Shown: one piece after another, positions 21,361-34,562 of the stretch
Numbering within the stretch: position 1 is the stretch's first letter
Layout of the letters: every line of letters begins with the position of its first letter
Assembly (NCBI GenBank): GCA_946807835.1
Contig: OX327697.1
Location: 9,253,001-9,317,000, forward strand
Direction: 5' to 3'
DNA: 64,000 nucleotides
Source of the DNA: Ailanthus altissimus
Lineage: Eukaryota > Streptophyta > Magnoliopsida > Sapindales > Simaroubaceae
Program-made: the position numbers and the translations under genes
The notes under the pieces: generated by a model
Databases searched by the model: none
The model's input: only the letters and a program-made list of their open reading frames with translations
What the model was told of the DNA's origin: nothing

Positions 21361-21778
21361 CATTTTTAATTTAATTAAGTGAGATTTTGATACTATCCAT
21401 ATCTCATAAGGATATCATTTTTAAATACATATTTATTTTATGCAAGCACCACTGACCTCCATTAATAGAGCTCTTATTGTGATTAACAATGTAAAGGAAT
21501 CATCATAATTTATATAATAGTTATATAATTGCATAATATAGGCATCACATACATTTAAAATTTGAAAGGGAGTGAAAACCATGAACACCACAGTGCTGAA
21601 CAAGGAATGCCCCAACGTTAATCAAACAAAGATCTGACATTGTAGCGTCAACGCTTAAAGCTGTATCACCCATTGTTTTAGGCCTTAATGTCAAACATCA
21701 CACATTTACTCCATTGTCCAACAATACATAACTCTTTTGTTACATACCTCACATATAGTATGCTTTGATACCAATTTT
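21361..21778 (-). other. Internal start of the 21779-23654 element, with PBS
   Basis: On the minus strand, directly after the LTR, gctttgatacca (21763-21774 on +) is a one-mismatch complement of the tRNA-iMet PBS. The following bases contain no convincing Gag reading; the segment is short and degenerate and ends at the + oriented LTR fragment. Confidence 0.5.
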
Positions 21779-23654
21779 GTTGGAGTTTTAATATGGATCG
21801 GGTGTGTAAGTGTTTTTGGGTAGTGAAATGCAAGTATATATCACACACCATGTAGTGGAAGCATAATATGCATTTTAAAATCACATAAACACAAGCATTT
21901 CCATCAATAATAGAAAATATACTTTAATGAACCACCGATAATGTTATTGGATAAATAGATCTCAAAGTCTCACGTTGAAGTGTTTTCTTGAAAAAAATCT
22001 AGTCCTTGACACAGGTGGGATCAAGAATTTAGAACAGTAGCCTTTTAATTCCAACAGGATTAAAGAAACTCTTGTTTTAGTCTCTTTTAACTTGCTTATT
22101 TTTCTTCAAAAAAGGCTGAAATGTTTATTGCAAACGATGAAGGTAAAAATCCTTTTTGTCCACCTTTCTCACACGTAGTATAAAACTTTTATATGATGGA
22201 TAAAAAGCAAAAAATCTCTTAAGCTTTTGATTATTTTAAATTATCAAAGATACACTTGTTACTATTTTAAACAATACTTAACCTTTAAGCATTATTTAGA
22301 TAATCAAGTGATTGATAAGTGTCCATAAACTTGTCCAAGTGTTATCCAAAGCTTAGCCATTAAGCTTTCTTAAAATGATTATGTACATGACAAGTGTCTT
22401 ACACTTGTCCAAGTACTATATAAAGCTTATCCTTTAAGGTTTAGTAATATGTAAAATTCTAACAATTAGAATTTGACATGTGTCAATCTCGAGAGGTCCC
22501 AATACTAAATCCTACTCATCTATAATTTTTTAAAATTGAACTTTTCAACCCAGTTCCCTACCCTAGTCCTCAACGGGTACACCTCATATTATGAGACTCT
22601 CTAAGGTCACATCTAGTTTATCTTATAGAACTCTTTCATAAGTCTGTGAATAATGCTTCACACACATATTACGATTATAACAAAGCAGCATATTGAATTA
22701 TACAAGTTGATGTTAAAACATATACGTATAGTCCTTCCATCACCTATATCCCAGAATAGCAGATGTATATATTTTTAGTGTCAAATCTCTATTTGCTTGA
22801 CTATAAACTTATCTCTGAATTTGTATTTTCATAAATTATATCCGCAAACACCTTTGTAATATTGTTTAACCTTACAAAAAAAAAATTCAAGGTTTGTGCT
22901 TGTAGTCACAAGACTTCTTGAAATATATTCTCGGAGCATCAGGATATACAACTCACCCATATGAGTTGACAAATTCCATATCTATGCATATTAGACTCCA
23001 TGAACATCAGACCATACATAATGATAGCCAAAGGTCAGACCATGAAAAGCCTTTGATATGCACAAAATTAATGTATGGTGGATCACTCACAAGCCCATCG
23101 TGGCATTCAAGTTAAAAAACTACGAATACTACTCAGCTTGAGAAGACCCTTCATTGACGTCATTATGGGATGTTTATTAAAGGTCATCGTGATTCTATTT
23201 TAGTATCCAGTTCTTACTAAATACTTGCATACCTATACGAGCTTTTTCTAAGCCCACGATTTATTAAAACTAACTGTCTGGACAATTTAGATATAGCACA
23301 CACTGATTCAGAAGGAATACTATTCGATCCATGTCGACAACAACAGATCAAGATTGATGTTTTTAAGAACATACTGCATAATGACATTTCTTAACACTGT
23401 TTGTTATTTCTTCCAACTATGTCATTGCTAATATATTCCCAAGTTTTTGTTCTTAATTTAGACAAAGTTTTAACTCTTAGAATGCTAACTTTTAGCGCTG
23501 ATCTATACTTCTTTAAATTTACAACGTTTAAAAATTGACAAGCTTAATACTATATAATAAAAAATTCACGATTTATTAAAATGTTCATTGTATAAATATT
23601 AAATAATAAATATTTATACAAAATTGAAATAGCATGTAAGCATCATCTCCAACA
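21779..23654 (-). repeat. LTR (TGTTGG/CCAACA family) with adjoining PBS
   Basis: 1,876 bp with ends tgttggag...ctccaaca. Shares long blocks with 30590-32788 and 49646-51737, for instance catatacgtatagtccttcc (22719-22738) and the atgagttgac..catatctatgc stretch (22962-22986). The PBS on its left shows it is the 5' LTR of a minus-strand element with a tRNA-iMet primer. Confidence 0.7.
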
Positions 23655-24315
23655 AATTGTTCACATGTTGTAAAAACTTAAGTTTGGGGATATAAAAGAA
23701 AAATATCCCTAGCTTGCTATATCCCTAGCTTAGAAAAATAAAAGAGAGAAAGAAAAAAAAAAACACAGGCAATTAAGTAGACAATGAAAGTTGTGAAATA
23801 AGTTTAGAGGGATCTTTGGAAAATTTTATGAAAGGTTTGATGACTTGAGAATAAGAATGTGTATTTATGGTGTGAATTAAACCTAAATTTATCTATTCTA
23901 TCCTACCTTTAACCTAGCCATACATTATAAGTTGAATAAAGACCTAATTGATCTAAGATTATGTGTGAACCTATATTTGTGGAAAGTGATATGAAAAGCA
24001 AACCTATCAAATGTGAATAAATTAAAAATCTATAGAGACAAAATTTTCACATCTTTGTATGTATAAACTGATCTGAGTGTGAATGACTAATGAGAATATC
24101 TTACACACACGCACCAAGCGAATCACATATAGGGTAAGGCTAATGCATGGATTGACATTCTAACTTTTATGTTTTCTAAAGTTTTCATGAGTTGTAAACT
24201 ATATGCAATCTTTGAGATAAGTTGTTAAACATCAACCAACCTGTTATTTATTTTTCTAGATTTTAGTTTCTTTCTCTTTGCTAAGGATGAGTAAATTGCT
24301 AAATTTAGGGGAGTT
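23655..24315 (+). other. 3' internal region of an Athila/Tat-like element with polypurine tract
   Basis: Untranslated sequence ending in aaatttaggggag (24301-24313), a polypurine tract of the kind that precedes Athila-like LTRs. No coding region seen. The left end is cut by the LTR ending at 23654. Confidence 0.5.
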
Positions 24316-25485
24316 TGATAGGCACATATTCACTTATTATTTATGCTTCCTTAAGTTTAGCATTTGTTCATTATAAGCATGAATATTTAGGCTTTTTATG
24401 TAATTTATTATTATTTTGTAGGTTTGCAATCAATGGAACTATTTGACGACACCCAAGTTAGTGCTTCTAGTGCTGCAGTGCCTAAAAGCCAAGGTCACGA
24501 TGCCAGTGTGACTAAAACAAATCCTAACTTGCTCTAAAAATTAAGTTGTCTTAATTTAAAGCCATAAAACATATAAATAGAAGTCTTTTGAAGCCAAAAA
24601 GAGAGACAACAAGAAAGCACACACAAGAGACTAAATTTTAAGGAGTTTTAAACGTGATGTGAAGATTAAAGAAGGGATTCAACAACAAGTTAAAGATAAA
24701 AAATGAAGAGTCAAGATACTATTTTTTGTTTTCTTCTTCTCTTACTTATATCTTTCGTTTTTCTTCATTACAACTTTGAATATGATATATGATTGAATTC
24801 AAGTTCTTTTTTATTTTGATAAACTCAATAGTAAAATTATTCAATTATTTTATGCTTATTACTTTCTAATTACTTAATCTCTAATTTGATTGATTATGGA
24901 ACATTAATAAACCTTGACAAAGGAATTTTTGTGTTGGGCTTAAATAATTTGATATATGATTATAATATAGCAGTTATAAGTTTCATATGAGATAGACATA
25001 TACTTATAAGGCATATATAATTTTATAAACCAATTCTTAATGAGTCTTATCTTTATCTAATTAGCATAGAAATATAGGTAATTGTTAGGGTACGCTCTAT
25101 TCACTCTACCATCTACAGAGGCTTGTGATGAGATTAAAACATTAACTAACAGTTTATATTGAGAGATTAACTTAAAAAAAAAAGTTTAATTGGTCCAATA
25201 AAGTATTGAGGGATAATCCTAGGTTTTATTAATTATTGGTGATTCACGCTTCTTATCTTCAGTTTTATATTGTCAACTGTTTATTTAGTTTAGATTAACT
25301 ATCTTGTAATTCTTCCTCAGAGTAAAATTAATAAGATATAATTTTAGTACTTAACTTAAAAATAACAACAACTCTTCATGGGAATGATACTCTATTCACC
25401 ACTCTCTTACTTGTTTACAATAGATTGCCCTTGTACTATAATCTAAGACAATAGTTACTGTAGTAGTTACTATTTAGCTTTGATA
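24316..25485 (+). repeat. 3' LTR of an Athila-like element
   Basis: Starts tgataggcacatattcac right after the polypurine tract. In U3 there is a weak, AT-shifted version of the GC-rich block (tgcttctagtgctgcagtgc, 24461-24480), followed by a TATA-like acatataaatag (24570-24581). The accatctacagaggcttgtgatgagatt block (25109-25136) matches the LTR at 1-348 (near 2-27). The U5 signature lies near 25378-25440. Right end approximate. Confidence 0.6.
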
Positions 25486-25958
25486 TTTTTGCCTTGTTTG
25501 TCTTGGATTTTCATTTCAAATAGTTTCATTGACTTCAAACCTACAAAATAACAATAAAGAGAATAAAAAGTATAAAATTTAAACTTAAAATAAACAAATA
25601 CTAAGTTTACCAAAGCCTAAAAATAAGTATAAAATACTTCCAACACACTTTAACAATGACATCCATGGTACAAACTATGATTTAGTTGGGGAAGGCACTT
25701 CCAAAGTAAATCCTAATGTAGTGGACCTTCTAAAAGAGTCCTCATCTATTAAGAGTAGTTGCTCCTATTTTTTTATTTTGCAAATCTTTTGAAATTTTGT
25801 AATCGACTCTTTATAATAATTATTAGCTTTCTATTACTTTGATTTAGCATTATTTCCTTTTTTAAATGTTACTAACACTAAACCTATTGATTATCATGTA
25901 GTCTATAAATCCACTTAAATGATAATCAATAAATAATCATTTATCAATAATAATGATT
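25486..25958. other. AT-rich spacer
   Basis: Nothing recognised beyond short AT-rich repeats. Confidence 0.4.
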
Positions 25959-25963
25959 TTATT

Positions 25964-28672
25964 TGTCACGCCTCAGACCCAAAAGATCTGATACATGACA
26001 TAACTTACACTCATTCCTTAATATTTAAACATTCATTTTAATTTCTTTCAGAATTATAGCAATTGAATTATGACTAGGACAATTAGTAAACCGGAGATAC
26101 GCAGAGTTTTCTCAGAGATTAACACTCTACTACGTCACCAGTAGTAACTTTGTTACCGGAAGTCCAGAATATATTCATTGCAAATTCTTACTTAAAATCA
26201 ATCTATAACCACACTTGGTGAAACTTAAACTAAATCCAACCACACACAATAAAATAATATATAAGTATTTATTCAATAGGGACAAATCAAATATCTTATC
26301 CCACGTGCCTCCAAATGAAACACTCAGCAACCTAGCAACTTAGGGAACCCAAGGAATAACAGAAGTCTTGCCAAATCCACTAAGTACACATATACCTTAT
26401 TTACCTGAAATCACCATAAACTATAATGAGTATAAAACTCAGTAAGCATACTAATTTTTCATATATCAAATACAAATACATATATGTACACAATGCATAT
26501 GTATGATATGCTGTGATCAATCAAAATCATAATCTTATCAAATCACATGTCATGTAAGCGCTTACACATTCTTTCAAAACATATTACAGGAATACCATCA
26601 CTCAACTACTACTTAGTAGGACTTACACATCACATAATGAGTCAAATGTCACTCGTAGGTGACATACCATATGAGAAGAATAGTATAAGTGAGGTTTAAA
26701 TTACACATATATAATACTCAAGCCCGAAGGTAAGAGCCAAACCCTCACCCTGATCATTGGTAAGTCCTCTCACATGCACCAATACGCCACCACACGAATG
26801 TGATGACTCAATCTTCCTTTAGGTACCAATAGGATCCTCCCTACATACGGAACACATAATATATATCAATCCCGAAGGAAAGGCCACACATAAAGACTCC
26901 ACAAATCATATAAGATGCCTACTAAATCAACAATGAGTTCAAGTATCCTCAAAACACAAAATATTTCTCATGGACATATTACACTTCAAAGCTTTCTTTG
27001 TTAAACACATTTCATTTTGAAAGCTCACTTTCAAAAACACATGTATGTCCATGCTTAATGTCAATGCTCACATTCATGAACATATATCTTTCACATTTTA
27101 TATCAAATACACTTTGGCATAACATAAACATATTTCTAAGCACATTTACAAAATCATACATAGACAATTACTATGCTTATTGTGATTTCAGTAAAAAGTC
27201 TAGTGTGCTTACCTCTTAGCACTTTCGGATACAAGGATTAATTCTCCTTAACCTATAAATGGAGATTAGTCCTTTCATAAGCCTCACAATTCACACAAAA
27301 CACTTTAAATAGCTTACAAAATTATACACAATACATTTATCACATCAAATTGGTCTAATTACTCAGTTTCTCAAAACCTATCATTCTGACCACTTACACT
27401 TAACAAAATTTTCTAATACATCAAATGATGTCCAATTACTCCAACATCATAATATACCATTCTTGACTCATATATCCTTCTTATATATGAATATTATATC
27501 AAAATTCTTACACAATCTATTCCATACACACCATCGAATCCAAACTACTAACCTGACAGGATCACGATACTTACTGAACAGTATTCAATCTCCCAATTTT
27601 ATAAAATCATATACTAACTCAAAAATTATAAAAATACCATATAATTACTCTTGCCACATATTTCAACCCATGATAAATATTTCACTTCAAAATTCATCCC
27701 AAAAGTATTTTAAAACTATTTTATTCCATAACTTTAAAAATCTGTTAATCAAATACTACAATGAGCTGATACACTTTAGAAAATTATAACAATTTAACCA
27801 CATTGATCTAAATTCTCAGTTCTGAATATATCATATTAAACATATAAGCTTATGATATTCCACATATTTGTAATTTTTGAAGATTATTCAGCGAGCCAAA
27901 AATTATTTTCCACTGTATCATACTGTTTACACAGGAAATTTCCAGAATTTTAGGATCCTTTAGGTAAATTCACTACAAATTCAATTTTCAGAATCTTCAA
28001 TGAATTCAAAGTCTCAGATGATCCTAAACATGTCTAATTGCATATACGCAAAATTCAAAACTAAAATCAAATCACAACAATTTATAAAATTCCTGGATCA
28101 AGAGACTATCAAGCAGATATTCTACAACTCATCATGATTTATCAAGCTATCTATATAGATCATCATCAATTCTCACAATATCTTATGAAATAAACATCAA
28201 ATCCTCAATTATACATATTTCCAGAAATCAAAACTTACAGAAATTAACTTAATTAACACCAATAAATTGAGAAATAGTTGTGATATACCTCTTAAAATCC
28301 AAAATTTCAATTTCTTCTTCTTCTTCTTCTTCTTCTCTTTCTCTCCCCTCTATTTCTCTCTTCTCTCTCTCTAAAGGGATAGCTCGACCCACAAGAGTGA
28401 ATTAGGGTTTCAAAAGTGTATTTTTATACTAAGAGGCTAATTTTTTGTATTTACGAATTTACCCTTAAAACTTTCAAAGTATTACAAATTGGTCCCTAAA
28501 ATAAATCTAAAGTCTTGCAAATAAACCCAATGCTAATAGTATGTCCTTAACCTATACAAACACTACTAATAACAATACATAAATCAAGTATCACCCACAT
28601 ACAAATAAAAATACGTATATTTATATATATATAAATACTTATTCTTACCTGTTGTAGATACTGGTTACTACA
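25964..28672 (-). mobile_element. Solo LTR, chromovirus-like family (copy 1)
   Basis: 2,709 bp, tgtcacgcc...actaca, flanked by a perfect duplication ttatt (25959-25963 and 28673-28677). Very similar over its length to 60227-62954. On the minus strand a TATA-like agtataaaaatac (28421-28433 in complement) precedes an aaaccctaa leader and a GA-rich stretch (complement of the ttcttc/ctctct run 28309-28374). The minus-strand end ...ggcgtgaca is as in plant Tekay-type Ty3/Gypsy LTRs. No internal region, so this is a solo LTR. Short open frames inside (for example 27463-27789) are chance. Confidence 0.8.
28309..28374. repeat. (TTC)n/(CT)n microsatellite within the solo LTR
   Basis: Run of ttc units followed by ctctct; shared with the second LTR copy (62589-62655), so it predates their insertion. 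Confidence 0.8.
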
Positions 28673-28954
28673 TTATTAGTATGCATAATTGTTACCAAGT
28701 GTTGGTTCTTTGCATGCTTTATAACAACTCAAAAGCTTAAGCACACTTCCTTGAACATAGATTGTTCTTGCCTTTATGGACTTGATTTCCCTACTTTTAT
28801 ATTAAGTGACTAAGCATGGCCAACAATCTGTTGTAACTACAAAAATGTTCTGATGAGAGAATATTAGGAGTTAGTCAATGAAAGTGTTATGCTTAAAAGC
28901 TAACAACACTTTCAGGGTATATTTTCATTTTATTATCTATGTTATTGAGGATTT

Positions 28955-29525
28955 ATAATTTTCCAAGAAATGATTTATACTCCTGTTAAAAGGAGAACCT
29001 TTCGAAGAAGTTTGTCTTATTAGGTTATCATCTATGCTTCCAAGAAAATATGACCATCACCAATGATCTTCCAAGGAATATGTTTTTGCTTATGTGAAAG
29101 GGAATTCCTTCCAAAGAAGTTCGTTTTATCATCTTATTGTTTATGCTTCTATGAAGTATAATGTGAGGGTTAATGAATTACCAAGGAATACTTTTGGATT
29201 CTGTGAAAGTAAGTTCTTTCTAGAGAAGATTGTCTTATTGTCTTAATGTATATGCTTCCCAAAAAGTGTGACCCAAATGCTAATGATCTCTCAAGGAAAC
29301 TTTTTGTTAAATTGTCATATAATTTGTGCTTTTAAAGAAGTTTTTCTAATCATCTTAACTTCTATGCTTCTAAAGAAGTGTGACCTGAGGGTTTGCGATC
29401 TTCCAAGAAAGACTTTTGGCTTCTGTGGTAGAAAATTCTTTCCGATGAAGATCATCTTTTTGTCTTATCATCTGCCCTTCAAAGACAGTGTAACTTGAGG
29501 GTCTATGATCTTCCAAGAAAGACTT
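28955..29525 (-). repeat. 110-bp tandem array, probable 3' UTR of a Tat-lineage element
   Basis: About five diverged units, recognised by the recurrent ttccaag(g/a)aa word near 28961, 29068, 29180, 29290, 29401 and 29511, each followed by gcttctgtgaaag-like and tcttatcatc-like words. Spacing 107-112 bp. It lies downstream (minus strand) of the integrase at 29640-30461. Confidence 0.75.
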
Positions 29526-29639
29526 AGTAAAATATTTTTGACAATTATAATGGTAACTTGAATACTGCATCAATTTAATTGAAATAATATTACACATAAA
29601 ACTTTTTTAACTTTGAAATGTTCCATAATGTTAGGATTT

Positions 29640-30461
29640 GAATCTTATTAATAGTCTGTAATAGATAAGCTCCTTAGCTTAGTTTTCTGATCACCTTATA
29701 AGGTCTTTCCCATATCATTGCCATTTTTCTGGAATTTAGTTCCTTGTTGATACCAAGAGCTTCTATTAATACTAGGTCTACCTCCTTAATTTTTGGTTTG
29801 CAAATTTTCATTTTTTAATTCTCCTACATCTTGTTCTTATAAATTGTGGCATGAATGAAAGTGATATTTAGTGCCTCATCTACTAAGGATTTTACCATGG
29901 ATAGAAGTTGTTACTAAGGTTCAGGTTAGTTATATTGGTCCTTAGTGTTGGAATGAATACTTCTAAGGGAGGCACCTCCTCTATTCCATAAACCAAAGCA
30001 TAAAGGAAACTTCTCGCGGATCTATTCTCATTTGTCCTGTATGCCCAAAAAATTCCCTGAAGCTCTTCAAGCCACCTCTCTTTCTTCCTTTCCAGTATTT
30101 TTCTTAACATTGTGAAGATAGTTTTGTTTGTAATTTCTGCTTGTCTATTTCCCTAGAGGTAACTCTAAGAAAAGAACTTCTGTTGAACTTTAAAGTTACT
30201 GCAAAAGGAAGATACCGTCTTATTGACAAATTGATTTTTATTGCAATAGACCAACGTCTGTGGAATTCCATATCTAGTATTTATATTGTTCCAAAGGAAC
30301 TTCTTGACTTCTATTTCAATTATTTTGTTTAGGCTTTATCATCTACTAACTTAGAGAAGTAATATGTCACTAATAAAATAAATTGCTTTCCTCTAGCTGC
30401 TAATGACAAAACTCTCATTATATCCATCCCCTATTAGACAAATAACTAGGGGATAGATACC
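29640..30461 (-). pseudogene. Integrase remnant of a Ty3/Gypsy Tat-lineage element
   Basis: Minus strand. 29892-30110 reads MLRKILERKKERWLEELQG and IFWAYRTNENRSARSF followed by YALVYGIEEVPPLEVFIP, the end of the integrase core and the GPY/F-side region typical of Tat/Retand elements (WAYRTTxR.ATGETPF, VYGTEAV). Upstream, in shifted frames, YGIPQTLVYCN and an NRQAE.TNKTI block (about 30110-30260) represent the second Asp and Glu regions. Downstream, a PYKVIRKLS block lies near 29690-29715. Many stops. The missing 5' part of the element is cut by the LTR fragment beginning at 30462. Confidence 0.75.
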
Positions 30462-33037
30462 TGTTTTATGTATTTTCTCAATATAAATTTAAGCGTAAGT
30501 ATATGCTACAGTAAACAAGTAATAAAGTGATTTATAAAGTTAGATGTCGAACTTACGGGAATAAATATTATTCTCAACCAAGTATTAAATGTTGGGTGTG
30601 TTGTACAAATTAACTAGGGTGCTTGCATGTGGGTTGTATTCATCTTACAAACAATATACATATCTCATACATACATGTGCACAGCGAAATAGTAAATACA
30701 ATGAACACAGAATATACATATTTGATTAAACTGAAATTCGAGATTGAGAAATATCACCAATGAAGCCTTTGGATTAATTTTCTTTGAAGTCCACCATGAA
30801 ATGAATCTTTGATCAATCCTAGCAATCAACAAAGGTGGGTTTGATTGTCTAGAATGGCAGCATCTTAATCCAGCATATATGTTTAACTTTTAAACATGAT
30901 TCAAAGTTAAACCATTTAACTTAATCAATTTTATTTTTCCTTTTATTCAACTCTTGAACAATTAAAACAAATATCCTTTTTAGTTATTACATTTAGTAAC
31001 CATTAATTCAATTTGTTTTGTTTTTGTTGTTTTAACACTTAAAACACAAAACAAAGAATTCCAATTTCTCAAATTGAAATGGTTCCCTAAATGCAAAACC
31101 TAAAATCTAAAACAATTTCAAAACTCTTTCATTTTCAATTTCATTTCACTTTATGTACTAATGCATTAATTCCAAACTAATGTGAATTTCATTTGCATTT
31201 CATTTGGCTTAACCTAATTTTAGTTAACATTTAACCATAGTTAGATTATTTTAACTTAACCTTTAAGTTAATAAATATTTAATTAATTTAATCATAGTTA
31301 ACTAACTTAACCATGGTTAGCTTAACCTTTACTTAACCTTTAAGTAAGGTTAACTTAACTTAACCATTTGGTTAACTTTTAACCTTAGTTTGGTTAAATA
31401 ATTTATTTAACAATTAAATAAATAAATATTTATTTTAATTATTTAACAATTAAATAATCATAAAGTAAAATTACTTTTATATCCTTACTAGGTTATCAAG
31501 TTAACCTAAAGTGGATCCCACCATTTAACCATATACTTTAGTTAACGTAACCTTAGTAATTGCTGAATTATACTGTATTGAACAATTTAATACGGTAAAC
31601 TCCCCAAGTGCTCAAAGAGTACATTTCATATTGGGACTCTCTACGTCCACACCCGATTTGTCAAATGGAACTATTCCATTAATCCGTAATCGATGCCCCA
31701 CGCACACGTTACGAATATTACAAATCAGCGTGTCAGACCATACAAGTTGAGGTCATAACATATACGTATAATCCTTCCATCATTTATACCCTGGATGTGC
31801 GGGGATATAGATCAGCACCATCAAATCCCCATTTGCTCATCCAATAATCTTATCTCCAGATTCGTATCTCGATAAACAATATACGCAAACACTTTTGCTA
31901 TATTGTTTAACCATGCGGGAAACTCTTTTTCCGGGTTTATGCTTGTGGCCACAAGACTTTATGAAATACAATCTCAGAGCATCGGATATACAACTTACCT
32001 ATGTAAGCTGATGGATCCCGTATCTACGCACACCAGACTCTATGAGCATCGGACCATACCCAGCGACACATAGCAGTCAGACCATGAAAGGTCTCTGACA
32101 TATGTGGAACCAAAGCATGATGGATCACTCACAAGACAACCATGGCGCTCAGGTCAAAGGAGTACAAATACTACTCAACTCGAGAGGACCTTCCTTTAAC
32201 GGTTTCATAGGATATCTATTGGGGTCCTCATGAGTCTGTTCAGTATCCAGTCCTGACTGGATACCCACATGCCTATACAAGCTCTAAACTCATGGTTAGC
32301 TAAGAACAACCATCTGAACTAGTCAGATTTAGACATACACTAATCTATATATTGTGAATTCACCAATAGACCCGCATTGGTGATCATAAATCAGGAACAT
32401 TATATTTGAGACATACTTACATAATGATATTTCTTAGCTCCTATTGCAACTCTTGCAACTATATCATTACTAGTATACTCTCAGGTCTTTGTCCCATTAT
32501 AGACAAGGTTCTAACTCTTTAGACCTCGCTGATTCTTATAAACTGATAACTATTAACAGTGCTAAGTCTTAGCATTTATAACTCTCAGCTTTGATAACTA
32601 TTAGTTCTGATCTAAACTTCTTTAGATCAGATCTGAACTCTTTCAGATCAAACAATGTCTGTAATGTTACAAGCATTATACCATATTAATATGATATTAA
32701 CAATCTTTATTCGAAATGTTTATTGTATAAATATTAACATTTAATATTCATACAATATTAGAATGGCACGTGAGCACCAGCTCCAACATTAAAATGGTGT
32801 CTTTCAAGTAATTATCCAGAAAATACATCTTCAATTTGCAAATAATTAAATAAATTACATAAAAGAGCAAAAAAAATAAATAATCAAAACTTAAATAACT
32901 CAATAAGATAGCAATATAGAGAAAGCTAAGGTTAATTACTATCATTTAATATATTTTCTAAAGATTAATCTTTTAATATTAATATCTGATGAACACATGA
33001 AAATGCATATTTATTAAGAGATTCAGTCACCATTTAA
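30462..33037 (-). repeat. Athila-like LTR fragment, split by a solo LTR
   Basis: 30462-30589 begins tgttttatg and carries aagcgtaagtatatgctac (30491-30509) and gatgtcgaacttacggga, matching the start of the solo LTR at 40036. It continues at 32794-33037 (aatcttttaatattaatat...). 30590-32788 in the middle is a younger solo LTR. The fragment is cut at 33037 by the Athila 5' LTR. Confidence 0.6.
30590..32788 (-). mobile_element. Solo LTR, TGTTGG/CCAACA family (copy 2)
   Basis: 2,199 bp, tgttgggtg...ctccaaca, with perfect duplication ttaaa (30585-30589 and 32789-32793). Shares with copies 1 and 3 the accatacaagttgaggt..cata block (31738-31763) and the agactctatgagcatcggac block (32036-32055). 31195-31450 is a local expansion of ttaacc/ttaact words. 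Confidence 0.85.
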
Positions 33038-34539
33038 TGTCGCTAATTTTAGCATTTTTGTACTTTTAGCTTGAAATAAAGTGTTCTCTTTAAATTGTGA
33101 TTAATGAATTTTATTTGCACAGGTTTATGTAAAATGGACATAAAAATTGAAATGAAGAAATTCTTAAACTTGGAGTAACATGACTCAATCTTACACAAAC
33201 TTTAAGAACAATTGAAAAGTCAAATCCAACATGTTATGGGCCAAATATTGAGATACAATAGAATCGAGCTACAACTTCAGCTCAGCTTGACCCAACTCAT
33301 GTATTTGGACCGTATCTCACAAAATACATACCCAATTGGTATAATTCTTAAATATTTGAAATAATAACTTAATTATCAACAAATATTATGTTGATGGTAA
33401 AGTCCAAATTAGTCGTTATCATAGACCAAATTGTCTTGCAAGTGGGTAAAAGGATTGTTGGCCTAAATCTTACGTATCTTTGGAAATGTGCCGATATCTC
33501 ATTGGATACTCATCCAATTTGCATAAAACTGGTTCATATGGAAAGAAGAGACAAAATTATACAACTTTAATGTTGGCCAAAAAAGCTACATTAGTCAATT
33601 ACATTATCAAAAGGGTGCTAAGAGTGGATGAACGAGTTGTTGGCCTAAATTATTAAAGATTGATGTCACACTTAACATATTTCCATTCATTGCCTATATA
33701 AAAACACTCTTAGAACGTTTTCAACATTAGATAATTCTCTCTTATTTTTTTCTCATTAACATGTATTGTAATTTAGGTTAGAATTCTTAACAAGGCTAAG
33801 AGATGAACTTTTATGTTTAATAAACTACTTCTATGCTTTGATTCTTTGTCAAGAGCTACAAATGTTTGTAAGTTTTGTTGTGCCTAAACTTCTATCTATT
33901 TTATCTTCTATAATCCAAAAGTTATAATTCTCATGTTTCATATATTTTCAGTCATACTTTCTTTATGTGATCTTGTTGAATTATAATTGTTATTGGTTAT
34001 ATTGTTTTATATGTTAATCTTTTACTGCAATGTTGTCAATTTTGTTATATTGTCAATCTTGGATAACATGTAAAGGCAATAAATGTTTGATATTCAAGTT
34101 GATCTTTTACTACAATATTGTCAAAATGATATATTTTCAATCTTAGATAACTTGTATAAATAAACATGATTTGTGTTAATGTTTGCAAAAGAGTTTAGTC
34201 ATATCAAATGCATGTGTTATCAAATGTGCTATATTTTACATATCTTCCAATTGATTGTTTGAGATGTAAAACTGTCGATTGAGTTATAAACATTGAATTA
34301 AAATGTTGAGTAGATTTATAAAGCATAATTTAGATTCTCGAAGCCTTGTTACATCATCATAAGACATTTTCCTCAATTCATAGACAATTCTATCTCATCC
34401 ACTTAAACCAATTAATTAATTTTCTCATTTGCTACTGCTTTAATATTTTACTTCACCAACCTATTTTGCCAAAAGCTTCCTCGTGGGATTGACACCTCAA
34501 TCTATACTGCGATAACCACATTACATTTTTAGCGTAACA
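33038..34539 (+). repeat. 5' LTR of the Athila element
   Basis: 1,502 bp, tgtcgctaattttagc...agcgtaaca. TATA-like gcctatataaaaacac at 33691-33706. U5 holds cgtgggattgacacc (34482-34496). This LTR lacks the GC-rich U3 block seen in the others. Confidence 0.75.
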
Positions 34540-34544
34540 AAATT

Positions 34545-34562
34545 TGACACGGTTGTCAGAGA
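34545..34562 (+). other. Degenerate tRNA-Asp-type primer-binding site
   Basis: tgacacggttgtcagaga lies 5 bp after the LTR end. The Athila consensus is known to be tggcgccgttgccgggga; the six differences are five G-to-A or C-to-T changes and one transversion. Confidence 0.65.

Noticed and set aside
21774..21778. aattt/aattg as target duplication of the LTR 21779-23654
   Set aside because: The left side is a primer-binding site, so this is an LTR-internal junction and not a host flank.
26998..27789. Two open frames of 73 and 108 codons
   Set aside because: Inside a solo LTR; the homologous LTR at 60227-62954 does not preserve the 108-codon frame.
31195..31450. ttaacc-rich stretch as telomere-like repeats
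   Set aside because: Plant telomere repeat is ccctaaa; here the words are irregular ttaacc/ttaact within an LTR.
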